Notes under the pieces: model-generated
Seen by the model: only the letters and a program-made list of their open reading frames with translations
Databases searched by the model: none
What the model was told of the DNA's origin: nothing
Source of the DNA: Phanerodontia chrysosporium
Taxonomy: Eukaryota; Basidiomycota; Agaricomycetes; Polyporales; Phanerochaetaceae
Assembly: GCA_001910725.1 (NCBI GenBank)
Contig: MJGA01000063.1
Span: forward strand, 1 to 64,000
Direction: 5' to 3'
Length of the DNA stretch: 64,000 nucleotides
Shown: positions 1 to 12,240 of the stretch, in pieces
Numbering within the stretch: position 1 is the first letter of the stretch
Layout of the letters: every line of letters begins with the position of its first letter
Program-made: the position numbers and the translations under genes

Positions 1-1705
1 GTGTTAGACGCTAAAGTCGCGGACGAGAGAGTGGTTGGAGATGACGAGAAGAACTCGTCGTCACCCATGGTGAGCAGTGCCTGGTGTAGAGATCGACGAG
101 GAAGAGCAGCGGAGGCCAGTGGGCGGCATGCGCGGGATCTGCGTGCACCGTGAGTAAGGGCTGAGGAGCGAGCTATGGTGACGCACCTGTCAATGCAGTG
201 ACATTTTCCTGCATTTCCAAACGGATTGCGTCTGACATATCCACGGTACACCTCCCTCACAAGCCCTCCTCCGCTCCATGCTACAACAGCCCCAGCTATC
301 CGGTCTCGGCGGCTCGGCCAAATCGTCGACAGCGCCTGCAGCCACCCGACCAAGGCTTCCTTCGACGCGTTGCTCGTATGCTTGTATGTGGCAGATACAA
401 GTGAGTTCAGGTGACTCGGCGACGGAGCGTCTGCAGCCGCGTGCGAGTCTTGCTGTCGAGGGCTGGTAGTGGCCGCGAGACTGCGAATGTCGAGACGACC
501 TCTACGCGGGTCCGCGACTCGTCTTCGCTTGACTCGTCGTCATCTTCTGCCCAGCCATTGCTCTGAACCACATTACGCTCCGGAGGTTCGAGTGCATGGA
601 TTGGTAACGCCATCATAGTGTCCGTGGTCAGCCGAAGATACGCAACCATCGCGGACGCAGGCAACGCGCCATAGCGCGGAGGAACAAATGCAGCGAGGTT
701 GGCTAGAAGATTGACGCGTGCATCGTCGGTAGTAAGTTGGGCAAGTATGTGTGGGATGGCGTCGACTGTAAGGTGTTGCAGAGGGATGCGTGGTGCCAGG
801 AAGGTGAGAGAGTTGAGCGGGAGACGATTTGGAAGGAGAGGTATAGTCAGAAAACTTGCAAAGAAATGCACGAGTGAGAGAGAAAATTGGGATGACGCAG
901 GCTCTACGAGGGAGAAGGGCAGGATCGATAACGAAACCAGGGTCGACAGACTTGGTGCTGATTTCGACTGAACAGGCTACGAGACAGTTAGTCGCAGCTA
1001 CAGAGAATCTAGGGAAAACGTACGATGTTTTGTATCGCACGCGCCAGCAGGCTGTGATATCCGCTCTTTAGCAGGTGTGAAAGCAGCTCCAACTGCGCGC
1101 CTGAGACCTTGGAAGAAGACTGTGGGGTTAACAGGGTCTCGACCACTTTCAACTGCGATGCTGCAGATGGCGACCTAAGTACGAAGTCAGCAAAGCGGAG
1201 TGAATCGAAGTGCGCGCGCATACAGTGGGCTATCTGACACGGCCTGCAAGATGAGACCAGCGACCTTGCGCAAGGAAATCGTCCAGGATGGGTCAGACGC
1301 AGCCTCAATCAAGTGAGCTGCAGGCATCATTCGTTAGCAGAGTAATGGAGGACCAAGACACCTCTACTCACCTGCGTTATCCGCGAGCATCGCGTCTGCC
1401 CACCGCCCCAGCAGTGTCGTGTCCTTGCCCACGAGGACGAGACATCGAAGTCCAGTGATGTTCGTGACATTCTCCTCGAATGTCCGGCGAAGCTCGCTGC
1501 GAACGTGCTGGGCATGCTTGCGGCCGCGCCACCAGCTCTGGATACGCGTGGCGCTTTCTTGCCTCCTGCGCATATCGTTCCGCTGGATACGCCGTGCCTT
1601 CGCGTCTTGCAAGAGGGAGCTTTGGCTCGCAGTTGTGGTAAGTCCACCTAGATTTATTTCGCGCCGTCGTTTTCCGGGGCCATCGCCAAAGAGGGGGAAG
1701 TCCAT
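1..1705 (-). CDS. Hul5/UBE3C-type HECT E3 ubiquitin ligase, N-terminal part (runs off left edge)
   Basis: The N-terminus carries the UBE3C/Hul5 signature: REINLGG, then a basic helix and an IQ-like motif (ATRIQSWWRGRKHA). Exons by splice signals are 1705-1372, 1317-1224, 1174-1024, 976-187 and 138-1. A later segment, HFFASFLTIPLLPNRLPL, and a stretch ending MGDDEFF also fit the family. The catalytic HECT domain would lie beyond the left edge. Family members are proteasome-associated E3/E4 ligases that extend ubiquitin chains; that role is inferred from homology. Three 1-nt frame breaks are needed: one base missing near 423-426 and near 81-84, both expected in C runs of the coding strand, and one extra base in the T run at 204-207. 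They look like homopolymer sequencing errors, but real decay is possible. Confidence 0.8.
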
Positions 1706-2029
1706 CGTGAGTGCGTGGTTGAGTACACGGTGTATGTGTCGAACTGCAAAGTTGTCTCTAGGTTTGGTAGAAAGCAAGAGCGGCAGAGACAAAGATTAGA
1801 GTACCAAGGTGTGAGGAATGAGATGCAGAGGAACGAGCGGTGTCGAGGAGATGAGCGTCGCGGAAGACGTGCAGAACGACGTCGAGGCCGTTTGCGTCAG
1901 CTTACGCGGCGTAAGCGCGAATTTGTCAGCACTAATTATCGACGCGGCAAAGCCCGCGTGTCCTTTCCGGGATCCCCACCTCGACTCGCTACACCGTTCA
2001 CCATTTCCTTTTTTGCGCCATGCAATACC

Positions 2030-3080
2030 ACAACAACAGGCCTTTCTCACCATAACATAGTCTCAGCCTTGGAAGTCAACCCGCAATTCTTCTGGAAAAC
2101 TCATCCATCCAGCCTATGCGGACCTATCGCGACAGGGATACTTGCAGGAGCCGTCGATACGCAATCCGGCTGCTGTGCAGCAATGGACCACCTACCAAGA
2201 GTCGTGGCTGGGCGGGCGTGCCCTTACTTTCGGGCTTCGGCACCCGTTGAAGTGCTACAGCGGTTGCGTGGTGGCTCGATGGACGCCGATACGACTGCGA
2301 GAGTTGGTGGATAGGTCCGCAGTGCGTCTTGTCTCTGCTTCATCTCTGCCAGCATCCGTGATGCCTGCCTGCTGCGGCTCAGCTCCATCTGCTGCAGCTC
2401 GCCATGCGACTGATTTCTGGCCCTTTCCCTGTCGCCGTCACTGCTCTATGTTCTATCGTTATGACCCCAGCGTCTTTTGCGCCGGACCTCCTGTCTCGTC
2501 GCCTTCTCCGCAGTCCCTCAGACGCTAGATGGGTGCGTTCGTCATATCTGGTCCCTGACCGATTGGAGTACATGCAAGATGGTCAACTGCACTTGAAGCC
2601 GTGTGCACAGTCGTGAGTTCTGACTACCTCCGCTATATTCACGTCCGCTCTGACCTCCGTGTCACTCAGGGAATGGCGTCCAGACCGCCATATCGCTGTC
2701 GCCATGACATCTGTATTACGTGCTGCTGTCTCGTCGCTTGTAATTCGGGCAACCCTGTCATCCTGCTCGAAGTTGAAATGAAGATGCTACCCTCAAAAAT
2801 ATTAAGGTCTGCTCTCGCTGGGCTTCGCATCGATATTTGCAAGAACGCCTTGCACGATCAGCTCCCGCGACCGGGAGCACCATGCCCATCTTCTGGCTGC
2901 GCGTGGTGATGCTCCAGAGAATCTGTCACCTGTATGGTTTACATTTGACACAGGATCTGGCACATCAACCCATCACCGCTATTTCCTCACCCGCGATTGC
3001 CGGTGAATGCTCAACACGTTGATCTAGTCATAGCTCTCGAAGCAGCTGACCTGGAAGGTTCCTTCTGGCGTGAACCATGA
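2030..3080 (+). other. Coding-like stretch with broken reading frame, unidentified
   Basis: Several plus-strand segments read like real protein but lie in different frames. Examples are KLIHPAYADLSRQGYLQEP near 2090-2200, ARWVRSSYLVPDRLEYMQDG near 2525-2585, DAPENLSPVWFTFDTGSGTS near 2910-2975 and NAQHVDLVIALEAADLEGSF near 3005-3065. Each open segment is short and no splice pair joins them cleanly. Either a gene of roughly 350-400 codons is frameshifted here, as the neighbouring HECT gene is, or this is a decayed copy. I do not recognise the family. Confidence 0.3.
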
Positions 3081-3413
3081 ATTCTTCGGTGTGCGGACTT
3101 CCCGCGGCCTATTCTTGACCTCTTTGCTGGACGCCGCCGCTCACTGCAGTCAATGCTCGCAGCGGTTGTCGCCATGCTTTGGGTGTCTCAGGGGGGACAG
3201 ACATCTCGAGGCACCCGCGATTGCGACCACAAGCTGCGGCGCCGACGCTGCAAGAGACGTCCGGGGTCTAGAACTCCGGAACCTTCCGCGCGCACGATCG
3301 CTCCCGTTCTGGGGGCCACGCACCAAATGAGGTAACCGCGCTCCGTTTGGCGACGTCACTGCCACTCCCCGTGCACTCGTGCAGGCGCCGAGGGGTGATC
3401 GCGGGCGAACACA

Positions 3414-3420
3414 TATAAAA
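3414..3420 (+). promoter_or_regulatory. TATA box of the first CFEM gene
   Basis: TATAAAA lies 86-92 bp upstream of the ATG at 3506, in a pyrimidine-rich leader. It is the only good TATA in the upstream 300 bp. Confidence 0.6.
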
Positions 3421-3505
3421 TGGTCTGGGGTCAGCCGTTTGTTCGTCCCGCTTCCTCTCGACGGCCGTTCATTTCGCCAGCTCGTCTCTACGTCTCCCAG
3501 ACACC

Positions 3506-4239
3506 ATGTTCAACATGAAGTCCCTCGCTATCCTCGCCGCCGTCGCGGTCGCAGCTCATGCCCAGCAGTCGTCGTCTATCCCCACCCCCGACAGCTGCAT
3601 CACCAACTGCATCACCCAGGCTGCCTCGGCCAACGGTTGCACGAACATGTAAGTCTGCACCTTTTCCTGTGCATTCAGCCTACTCATGGCCGTCTCCCTC
3701 AGCTCCGACTTGAGCTGCCTGTGCACGAACACTGCGTTCCAGCAGGCTGCTGCCTCGTGCCTGCAGAGCAACTGTTCCGCGCAGGACGTTACTGCGGCTC
3801 TCGCGCTTCAGCAGCAGGAGTGCGCTGCCGTCAGTGGTACGTGTCATGCGTTTTCGTCGCGCGGAGTGGGTCAGCTGACACAGTTCCACCAGCATCATCT
3901 GGCGCTAGCGGCGCGACTTCCTCGACGCCTTCTGCCACGTCCACGCCGGCGTCCGTATCTTCTGCCGCGTCCTCCGTCGCGTCCTCGCTCTCGAGCGCGG
4001 CCTCCTCCGCCGGCTCGTCGCTCTCCTCCGCAGCTTCCAGCGCGTCGAGCAGCCTCTCCGGCGCCCTCTCATCGGCGACCAACCCCTCCAGCAGCGGCTC
4101 GGGTTCTTCCACGTCCGACACCGGCGCCCCGTCCAATACCGGAAACGCTGCCGGTGCGGTCGCCGTCGACTGGAACACGGTTGCTGGTATGGGCGCTGCC
4201 CTCGTTGGCGTCGTCGCTGGTGCTGGCCTCGTCCTCTAG
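3506..4239 (+). CDS. CFEM-domain, GPI-anchored cell-surface protein 1
   Basis: Exons 3506-3648, 3703-3836 and 3893-4239 join to a 207-aa protein. Residues 1-19 form a signal peptide (MFNMKSLAILAAVAVAAHA). Residues about 27-93 form a CFEM domain with all eight cysteines: CITNC, NGC, LSCLC, SC, NC, EC. An Asp sits three residues before the fourth Cys (SDLSCLC), the position that ligates haem iron in characterised CFEM proteins. A long Ser/Ala/Thr-rich stalk follows, ending in a hydrophobic tail typical of GPI-anchor addition. CFEM proteins sit on the plasma membrane or wall and act in haem/iron uptake, adhesion or signalling; which of these applies here cannot be told. Both introns have canonical GTAAGT and GTACGT donors. 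A second CFEM gene follows on the same strand. Confidence 0.88.
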
Positions 4240-5774
4240 ATTGTGTAGAGTTTGCACTTTGCAGGGATGGACTTCTGTTTGGACTTCTATTATGGATATT
4301 ACGCATACATGTTCCCTTCGCGAAAAGTAGCCTTACTGCCGCTAGCTGCCGCCTCCCCGAGGATCATGGCAAGGTATCCTGCCATGTATTCTACCCATTC
4401 AATGTTGTAATTCTTCCCGACTGCTCGCGTGATTTCGCAAGAGTACCCTTCTGAACTTCGGAGGTCTAGATGGGATACGGCTCAGGGTACGTGAATAGCG
4501 GTGGCTCGCCGTGCTGCGTGTCGTGCGACGACACTGACGTAGAGATCCTCAAAGCACAATGATCAAACGTTGTTTGCGGTCCTTGCTCGCCGTCTAGCCG
4601 ACTGCATGATTCTGACTTGTGCCTGTGATATTTTACACTACGGATATTGTACACTGTACCGCAACATTTGGTAGTTTGCTAGCCTGGAATTGCGCATCGA
4701 CGCGAACGCGTCCCGGTGCACGCTCTGTGGAGCCACGGGATCGCGTGCAGCGTGAAGTGTTTCACCGCCGTCGTCGCTTGGGTGCGCAGCCGACAGGCAC
4801 TCGACAGCGAGCCACTCACATGTTGACCACAGACCACGTCCTGCCTCACGCTTTGAGAAAGGTCCCGTGTTGCCTCTAGACTCCTGCGGGGCAGCGGTGC
4901 CCGCCCTGCCAACGACGGGCTCGCTCGCCGCGACATCGTCGGCCGTACGCTGCCGCCCTGCGCCGGGCCGTCCTTCGGGTGAGGGCCCTCGCTTCGCTTT
5001 GGCCGTGCTGCACCTGGGGCACGACGAGCGCGAAGCGGGTGCCATGTCCACATGCAGCACCCCGCCGCTAACACACGCATCCCCGACGAGCATTGCGCAA
5101 GCGGACGCACCACATGCATGCCGCGGTCAACTGACTTAGCAGCCCCCGTCTCCTAATTTCGCGCACGCCGCCTTCTACGCTGCATGGCCAGGCCCAATTC
5201 GGTCCGCCTCCCGCGACTCCGTCTCGGATGTGGTGCACTGCCCGCTCGGGACGGGCGGCGGATGAGGTGCGGAGAGGAGCCTGCGAGAGCAGTCGACGCC
5301 AAGGCGACGCTGTGCACATGGCAAGATGGTCTGTTGTCGACGCCGCTGTTGGGAGGGATGCAACGCGCGGGGATGCCTCGCCGTCGGTGGGCGAAGGGGC
5401 AGCGCAGGGTCACGGGACGTATATAGCGAGGACGCTCGCACGGTTTGCCTGTTTCGCAGCTACGACCTTTTTCTCGCGATCCTCGACGTGCACTCGCTCG
5501 CCCTCGTTCGGCCCCTTCTGCCTGAGCTAGCCCCGACGCCGCTTCTGGAACCAGACGAGGTCACGCAGCCATCAGCAGGCCCTCGACGAGCGCACGCCGC
5601 TGTTTTTAGCTCTTGCCTCCACACTCGTTTTCTCCCCCCGTCCTCTCACAGCGAGGCCCACTGTCCTTTCCCTTTGTCTTCCCCTACTCCTCAACTCGAC
5701 TTTCCAGCTTTTGATTCCCAGCCGAGTCCGAGAACAAACCCCCTCCGGAACCTTAAAGTCAAACCCGAGACAAG
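4240..5774 (+). other. Intergenic: 3' end of CFEM1, promoter and long leader of CFEM2
   Basis: No convincing gene. A TATA-like GTATATAG at 5419-5426 followed by a C/T-rich stretch to 5774 suggests a 5' leader of roughly 300 nt for the next gene. Open frames on both strands here have skewed composition and no recognisable domain. Confidence 0.5.
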
Positions 5775-7200
5775 ATGTTCAACAAGTGCGCCCTCTTTGC
5801 CGCCCTCGGCGCCGCGATGCTCGCCGCCGCCAGTCCCATTGACACCAGCGCCGTGCCGACGTGCGTGAACGCTTGCGCTTCGAGTGCTGGTGCGAGCTCA
5901 GGCTGCTCTGGCTTGTGAGTTGCTTCTCTGCTGCTCTGACACTGATTCTCCGCCTGGGAAGATGGGGGCTGATTGTCGACTTGCAGAGACATCAACTGCA
6001 TTTGCGCCAGCACGGCGTTCCACGATGCGTTTGCGAGCTGCCTCGAGTCTTCATGCGACGCGAGCGATGCTGCTGCAGGCTCTGCGTTCTTCAACGATGC
6101 TTGCTCTGCCAGTTGTGAGTAATCCTATTCCCGATTTTGTTTCTTCATCGAAGAAGCCGTGAGATCTATACGGGCGGTCTTGATTGACCGGTACCGGCGG
6201 TCAAACGACCTGAACGCACGCATATATGCAGCGGTTTCATACCTGCTATATGCGTGTCATGGTTACGTTGTTCACGCAGCGTCCACCGGTGTCTGTTCGC
6301 TGTCCTGTGCGTCAGAAGTCGTCGTATCACTGCAGCATCTTGTCACCATCATAGCCGGGTATAGCGGCGGCATACGCTGCCCGATATCGACAACAGCAGA
6401 GAGCGACCAGTCGCAGCTGGGGCGTAGCGGAGTACGGCAATGCCACACAAGCCCCAGTTCCTCGGCTACGAACATTCATCTACGCGTGTTGGGTCCCAGT
6501 TCTAATGAGTATCTCTTTCCAGCGTTCCCGTCTCAGGTCCGCGTCGCTCGCCAGGATCTGACAGACCTCTCTGCAGCGTCTAGCGTATCTAGCAGCCCAC
6601 CTGCAGCATCTTCTGCTACCACGGTCACGTCTGAGCTCCCGTCTTCACCTGGTATGTTCAGATGCGTTGGGTACGAACGTGTGCTGACCTCGCACTGCAG
6701 GTGGAGCGACCAGTGTAAGCGAGTCCACTACCTCGCCTCACCTCACGATCTCGTCCGGGACGACCATCATCATCTCAGCGACTCAGTCTTCTACGGTCAA
6801 CAGCTCCGCGCTTGGCGCCACGTCCAGCTCGGCCTCGGGCCCGCATTCGTCGAGCACAACGACCCCGCCGACGGTCATTAGCACCAACTCGGCCGGAAGC
6901 GTCGTGACCACGATTGTCACGCAGTCCACGAGCGCGGTGCTTCAGTCTTCGAGCAGCCTCTCCAGCAGCACGCCCCCGGCCCCCGTCTCAGGCAGCCACC
7001 CTCCGGGCGGAATCACTGTCCCACCGGCGTCCTTGGGCGCGCCGACCTCGACCCCGAACGACCTCCCGTCAATCACGGTCCCGGTGCCTTCGCTCCCCAG
7101 CAACAGCCCGACCAATACCGCGAACGCGGCGTCCCGTACGGGTACGCACGGACTCGTCGGCGCTGCCGCTGCTGGTCTCTTGGCTTTCCTCGCCTTCTAA
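5775..7200 (+). CDS. CFEM-domain, GPI-anchored cell-surface protein 2
   Basis: Exons 5775-5914, 5987-6114, 6523-6651 and 6701-7200 join in frame to 298 aa. The start MFNKCALFAALGAAMLAAA is a signal peptide that resembles CFEM1. The CFEM domain (about residues 28-89) keeps eight cysteines: TCVNAC, GC, NCIC, SC, SC, AC. It also keeps the haem-ligand-type Asp in LDINCIC. A Ser/Thr/Pro-rich stalk of about 190 residues follows, with a hydrophobic C-terminus ending AAAAGLLAFLAF that fits a GPI signal. It is longer than its neighbour because of the stalk. Intron 3, 6115-6522, is 408 nt, unusually long here; alternative acceptors inside it (after atatgcag or cactgcag) could give other isoforms. The tandem arrangement suggests an old local duplication. 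Confidence 0.82.
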
Positions 7201-8808
7201 ACAGCTTCACTACACCCCTTATTTATTGTCGATAAGAACAGTCTCGCCAGGTCCTTCCCAACCACTTGTTTTGCTGTTTGGTTCGTGGCGAGCGGCGGCG
7301 ACACGCCCTTACCTCTTGTTCCCGTTGGCTTCGGGCACTGTCGGGAATTGCGCCTATCGCCCTCTGTTGTTTTGGCTAGTGATCTGTTCGTTCCTCTTCC
7401 TGTTGTTGTAGCCTTTTACCCTTTGTCGTATCCCCTGCACACTCTCCCTCGGACACCGTTCCCTCGATCACGATATTCTTTGTGTGCAATATACCCTCTA
7501 TTGTGAGAGCATCAGCGTGGTGCGAATGCCACTTTACATGTGAAAGCCCGTATTGTCGAAGAGCTGGTATTGTAGGTGTGAATTCAGGTGTGAATTGCTT
7601 AAGATTGGGCCCGAAAGGGCAGGTCCACTGTTTTCGAAATTTGTTCCAAGATACTCTGCCGCCCATGCACCTGCACCCGCTTGTGTTGCATCTCGTTCAC
7701 GGAGATTGAGCGAGAAGGCCATGACAAGCGGTACATGGGCGTAGAACCTACTGCAGCGATCCAGCGCGGTACGCACGAGGAGTCGGGCATGGGCTCGGGC
7801 TCGAGCGCAGGTGCTCTCTGCGATGGCGTCGGCTGCGGGAGAGAGTGGGACGGACGTCATGTTTGCTTTCGCTTCCGCTGCTGAGCTTGACGTTGTTCCC
7901 GAGACTGCCGATTCGTGTGAGACCTTTCGTGGGGAGTCAAAGGGTCGTTGGAGATGAGGGCTTGAGCGACGCTGCGACAGGCCTTGTCCGCAGGAGACTG
8001 GCATGGCGCACAGCGAGGCAGAGAGGCAGCAGCGAACACGGATGGGGGCTGCAGGGACGTCGGGGATTGGCCGTGGGCGCGAGGTGGTTAGGAGAGAGTG
8101 GAGCCGTATTTGGATAGATGACTTGTGCTGACGAGCGTGCCGCGGCCGTCAATCAATTGCACATCTGGGAACGAGCATCCGGTCGTCGGCGACGTTGGCG
8201 ACGATGAACAGAGGGTTACGGCGGGTGTGCTTTGGCCTGTGCGAGGCGAGGGCGCTGGGTGCAAAGCGATGAGGGGTGGCGTGGGTGGCGCGGTGGGTGG
8301 CAGCGAGTCGCGACTCGCCTTCGAGTTCGAGGACTCGTCGCGGAATCAGTTCCGGGCGCTTGCAAACCTTCGAGCGACCCCGCCGCTGCCGCCGGGCTGC
8401 GAGGCGTGACGTTACCCACTATATCGCTAGCGTGACGATGGTCACGCTGCCTGCGCTCGCCGTCTGAGCAAGCGTCCCGTCCCTTGTTCTCCTCCATCCC
8501 CCCGCTCCGTCTTCCTCTTCACCGCGGGCACCGTCCCAGCCCCGTTCTCTGTCGCCCACGACCGCACCCTCACGACGTGCTGCTGCTCCGCCATCGGCGC
8601 ACAACGCCCCCGACGAGGACGACACCTTACGAACGCCCCCCTCCGGCTGTGCCCTCTCTTGTTCTGGCGACACCGCCGCCCCGCGTGCGTCCCGCGCGTC
8701 TTCCTGCGTCCCAAACCCTGTCTGTCTGTTTCGCTGCACCACTGGCGTGCACGCCATCTCGTCCGCCACTGCCTCTGGGGTCGGTCCTGACGCTAGGTTC
8801 CCGCCGCC
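7201..8808 (+). other. Intergenic: CFEM2 3' flank and G-alpha upstream region
   Basis: No gene I can support. The last 350 bp before 8809 is very C/T-rich, as is usual for leaders of highly expressed fungal genes. A 156-codon minus-strand frame at 7534-8004 has no domain, no splice support and biased composition, so I left it out. Confidence 0.45.
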
Positions 8809-10803
8809 ATGGGCAACTGTGTATCGACTGTAGACCGCGAAGCCGCGGCTCGCTCGCAGCAGATTGACAAGCAGATTGAGGAGGACTCACGCAAGTTCAA
8901 GAAGGAGTGCAAGATCTTGCTACTGGGTGAGTGTCCCCTCTATCTCGCACTGCAGGGAGGGAGGGAGAGCACAAAGAGGGACGGACCATACCGCTTGCGG
9001 CGATGCGTCTATGAAGTCACTGGCGTCGCTCCCTGTCTGTTTATGTGCCGGGACCACTGGTTCCAGCGGGACGGGGTGCGGACGTAGGTCACTGCATTGG
9101 CGACCGCGCTCGAGAGGTGGGCACACGGTCGCCTATGTGTTACTCTGCATGTCTCGGCTTCACGCCGTTCTCTCCGGTACATCATGAAAGTCTGTAGTTG
9201 TCGAAGGGGGTCGACCTCTCCTAGGCGTCCGCTGCATATACCCGCCACATCCGTTGCACACCGCGCCTTAGCGGTCTTTTCAAGTCTCTACGCCCACTGT
9301 GCCATCGCACACTCCGTTGCCAACCTCCCTGTCGCTCAGCGCACCCCGGCATGGGTCCCTTTGTTGGGACATCAAGCCTGGCGCACGGCAGCGGTTGCGT
9401 TACCTTATATCTGATGGAATGCGGGGGACCCGGCCAGCCCGCCCGCGTGGTGCGCGAGCGTCCCGACGGTCTGTCCTCTCCTCGAGTTCCCTGCCCTCCT
9501 GTATGACCGCTATGTGCGCGAGATGTCATACTCATCATTCTTGCAGGCTCCGGCGAGTCTGGAAAGTCGACAATCGTCAAGCAGATGAAGATTATTCATC
9601 AGAATGGCTACACACGTGAAGAACTCCTCACGTTTCGGCCAACGATCTACAAGAACTTGCTCGAATCGGCACATCACATCTTGCTTGCCATGCGCAAAAT
9701 CGGTGTGGACTGCGTGAACCCGCAGAATCGAGTATGTTACACCGTCTTGTTCGTTGCGCCGAACTGACGATTGGCTTAGGCAAACGCGGACCGCATCATG
9801 GACTACGAGGTCATGCCGTCACCAACATTCTATTTCTCCGAAGAGATGGCGCAGGCGATCTACGACCTCTGGAAGGACCCGATAATACCGACCATTATGG
9901 ATCATAGCAGCGAGTTTTATCTCATGGACAGCGCATCTTAGTAAGTTCATGAAATGACCTTGGGAGACTCGCCTGACAAGGTTCGCTGCGCCGCGCAGCT
10001 TCTTCACGGAAGCGCTCCGGATAGGTACACCTGATTACGTGCCGACCGAGACCGACGTGCTGCGATGTCGAGCGAAAAGCACAGGCATCACCGAGACACG
10101 CTTTAGCCTGGGCCCGCTCTCGTGCGTAAACAAGTTTAATTCACTTACATGCAGTCTCCCTTATGACTTGGTCCAGAATACACATGTTCGATGTGGGCGG
10201 TCAGCGGTCAGAACGAAAGAAGTGGATACATTGCTTCGAGAGTGTGACATCGATAATCTTCTGCACCGCGCTCTCCGAGTATGATCAAGTGCTCTTGGAA
10301 GCGAGGAATCAGGTGCGTTACAGACCCTTGGTCTCCATCGTGTAGTGCTCATGTCCCGCAGAACCGCATGGCCGAGTCGCTAGTGCTCTTCGACTCGGTG
10401 ATCAACTCCCGGTGGTTCCTGCGCACCTCGATCATCTTGTTCCTGAACAAGATCGACGTCTTCAAGAACAAGCTGCCAAAGGTCCGCCGCGAGCCAGCTT
10501 CTGATTAGCGCATATACTCACATCTATGCAGGTCCCGCTCGAGAGGTACTTCCCGGAATACACCGGCGGCGCCGACATCAACAAGGCGGCAAAGTATATT
10601 CTCTGGCGGTTCATGCAGGCGAACCGCGCGCGACTAAGCGTCTACCCTCAGTGAGTAGCCTCGCCGCCTGTTAACAGCCTCCCAGGGTGCTGACGGCTTG
10701 CAGCCTCACGCAAGCAACAGACACGAGCAATATTCGATTAGTCTTCGCGGCGGTGAAGGAGACTATACTACAAAACGCGCTGAAGGATTCGGGGATACTA
10801 TAG
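8809..10803 (+). CDS. Heterotrimeric G-protein alpha subunit (fungal Gpa3/GNA-3-like)
   Basis: Eight exons (8809-8926, 9547-9731, 9780-9940, 9999-10121, 10177-10312, 10362-10481, 10532-10650, 10704-10803) join to 353 aa. MGNCVS gives N-myristoylation at Gly2 and probable palmitoylation at Cys4. G1 is GSGESGKST, switch I is RCRAKSTG (Ser where most G-alphas have the first Thr), switch II is [13 protein letters not shown]4 is FLNKID and G5 is TQATDT. The C-terminus DSGIL has Ser at -4, so no pertussis-toxin Cys. The N-terminal stretch [18 protein letters not shown] points to fungal group III, linked in other fungi to cAMP, nutrient and pheromone signalling; the role here is inferred. Intron 1 is 620 nt, the others about 50-60. 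For exon 5 the acceptor ggtccag at 10171-10176 is used because the nearer atgcag breaks the frame. Confidence 0.93.
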
Positions 10804-12240
10804 CCAAGGCTCACAGTTTTGCTTGATTTAGGGGACTTTCAACGGGTACGTCACTTGCCGTGCGGCCGGGAACGATGGTACTCATCTTTGAAATCAGATT
10901 TTTCTCTTGTTTGTATGCTGCATCGTCCGCCATCTCACACATCTCGCATTGGTATCATACATCGACCTTGCTCTCGTCACGTTGTCCATTATCCCTCCAC
11001 TTCCTCGACGTATCTCAGCGGCTCGCGCCACCGCCCGCTCCCGCTATCTATCACCACGACATACCGGACCGACTACCCGACGAATAGGAGCGTCGTCGTG
11101 GTCACCGACGCACGATTCGGTCATCGCGTGTCACGCGCCGTGCATGTCCCCTACCGCGACGGCCCTCCGAGCGCACTCCGAGACCGCGCTGACGACATCC
11201 CATCCCATCTCCGCGGAGCACGGCGCCGGCGCCGGCCATCTCGTCCCCCGTCCTTGCCGTTCCATCTGCATAGCATTGCCGCCTTTCTCCATCGCTCGCT
11301 GGCGCCTGCACACGTTCTATATTATATCTGCTGCCTATGCCCCCCGGTCCTGGATGCTCACTTTCTTGCTCGCCTTCTGCTCCCTGTGTCGCCATCCTCC
11401 ACCTCCTTCGCGCGGCGCAGTGGTGCCGCTCCTTTGTCTGCTTCGTGCTGTCTGCCCACTTACCGTATACTCCGGCCTCATTCCTTTCTATCCCTCTCTA
11501 TTCCTTGCGTTGCCGTGTCTACCCATGCACCCTTCCCCATTTCTGTTTCCTCCATCCGTCTGTCTAGTATTCCGGACTAGTATCTGGGGTTGTAACTCTA
11601 CATTAGAATTTTAGCAATTGATTGTGTGGAAGGGTCATCTGAGTCAGTTACAGTTGGTTTGGGAAATGCAGTGTCTTGCATTCATTTCAGTCTCATACAA
11701 GAACTCGAAAGGCGCTCGTTGGGCGCGGGTCTTGCTCGGAGAGTGCAGGTAGGGTGCAGAGGCGAAAATACACAATAACTTGTGAAGCCTAAGTCCTAAT
11801 GTTGGGTATGCAGGCTTACACCTCAGGTGCTCTCTTAAAGACAATGGCAAGATAGCAAAGACAATATAGTATATTCTATGCTCCTGTAGAGCTTCCAAAA
11901 ATAAGAGTCATGTCAGGTACCCATAACTAGTAAGCCATGCCTGAATGGCAGCATATACCCATAGTCAGTGTAAGCAAGTAAGGCAAGGTAACAGACCCGG
12001 GGTTGCATACCATGATAATGACTTGGTTACAGCTGATGACAAAACTATGATCGCGCGTGCGTCGAGAATAAACAATTCGGACCTTGAACCGGCACCTCGG
12101 CATACCCAGGAAGGTAGGCAGGCGCTCTCAGGTGCCACCAAGCGTCCACGGGGAAGTCTGCGACTGTTCTCATCGCTCTCGACTCCTCTCCTTCGAGTAT
12201 ACTCTATTGTAGCAATCTTGCACCTGTAAAACTCTACAAT
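10804..12240 (+). other. Intergenic, 3' flank of the G-alpha gene
   Basis: A C/T-rich 3' flank runs to about 11600, then A/T-richer DNA to 12240. Overlapping open frames occur in several phases at 10819-11614, but composition is the same in each and no domain is seen. I see no gene. Confidence 0.45.

Noticed and set aside
7534..8004. Minus-strand frame of 156 codons upstream of G-alpha
   Set aside because: No recognisable motif, no promoter, and composition matches the local bias.
10122..10154. Acceptor acatgcag for G-alpha exon 5
   Set aside because: It would shift the frame out of the invariant DVGGQR motif. The acceptor ending at 10176 keeps it.
10819..11614. Overlapping plus-strand frames of 235-253 codons after the G-alpha gene
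   Set aside because: Two frames are open at once because the region is C/T-rich. Neither has a domain or splice signals, and they lie in the 3' flank.
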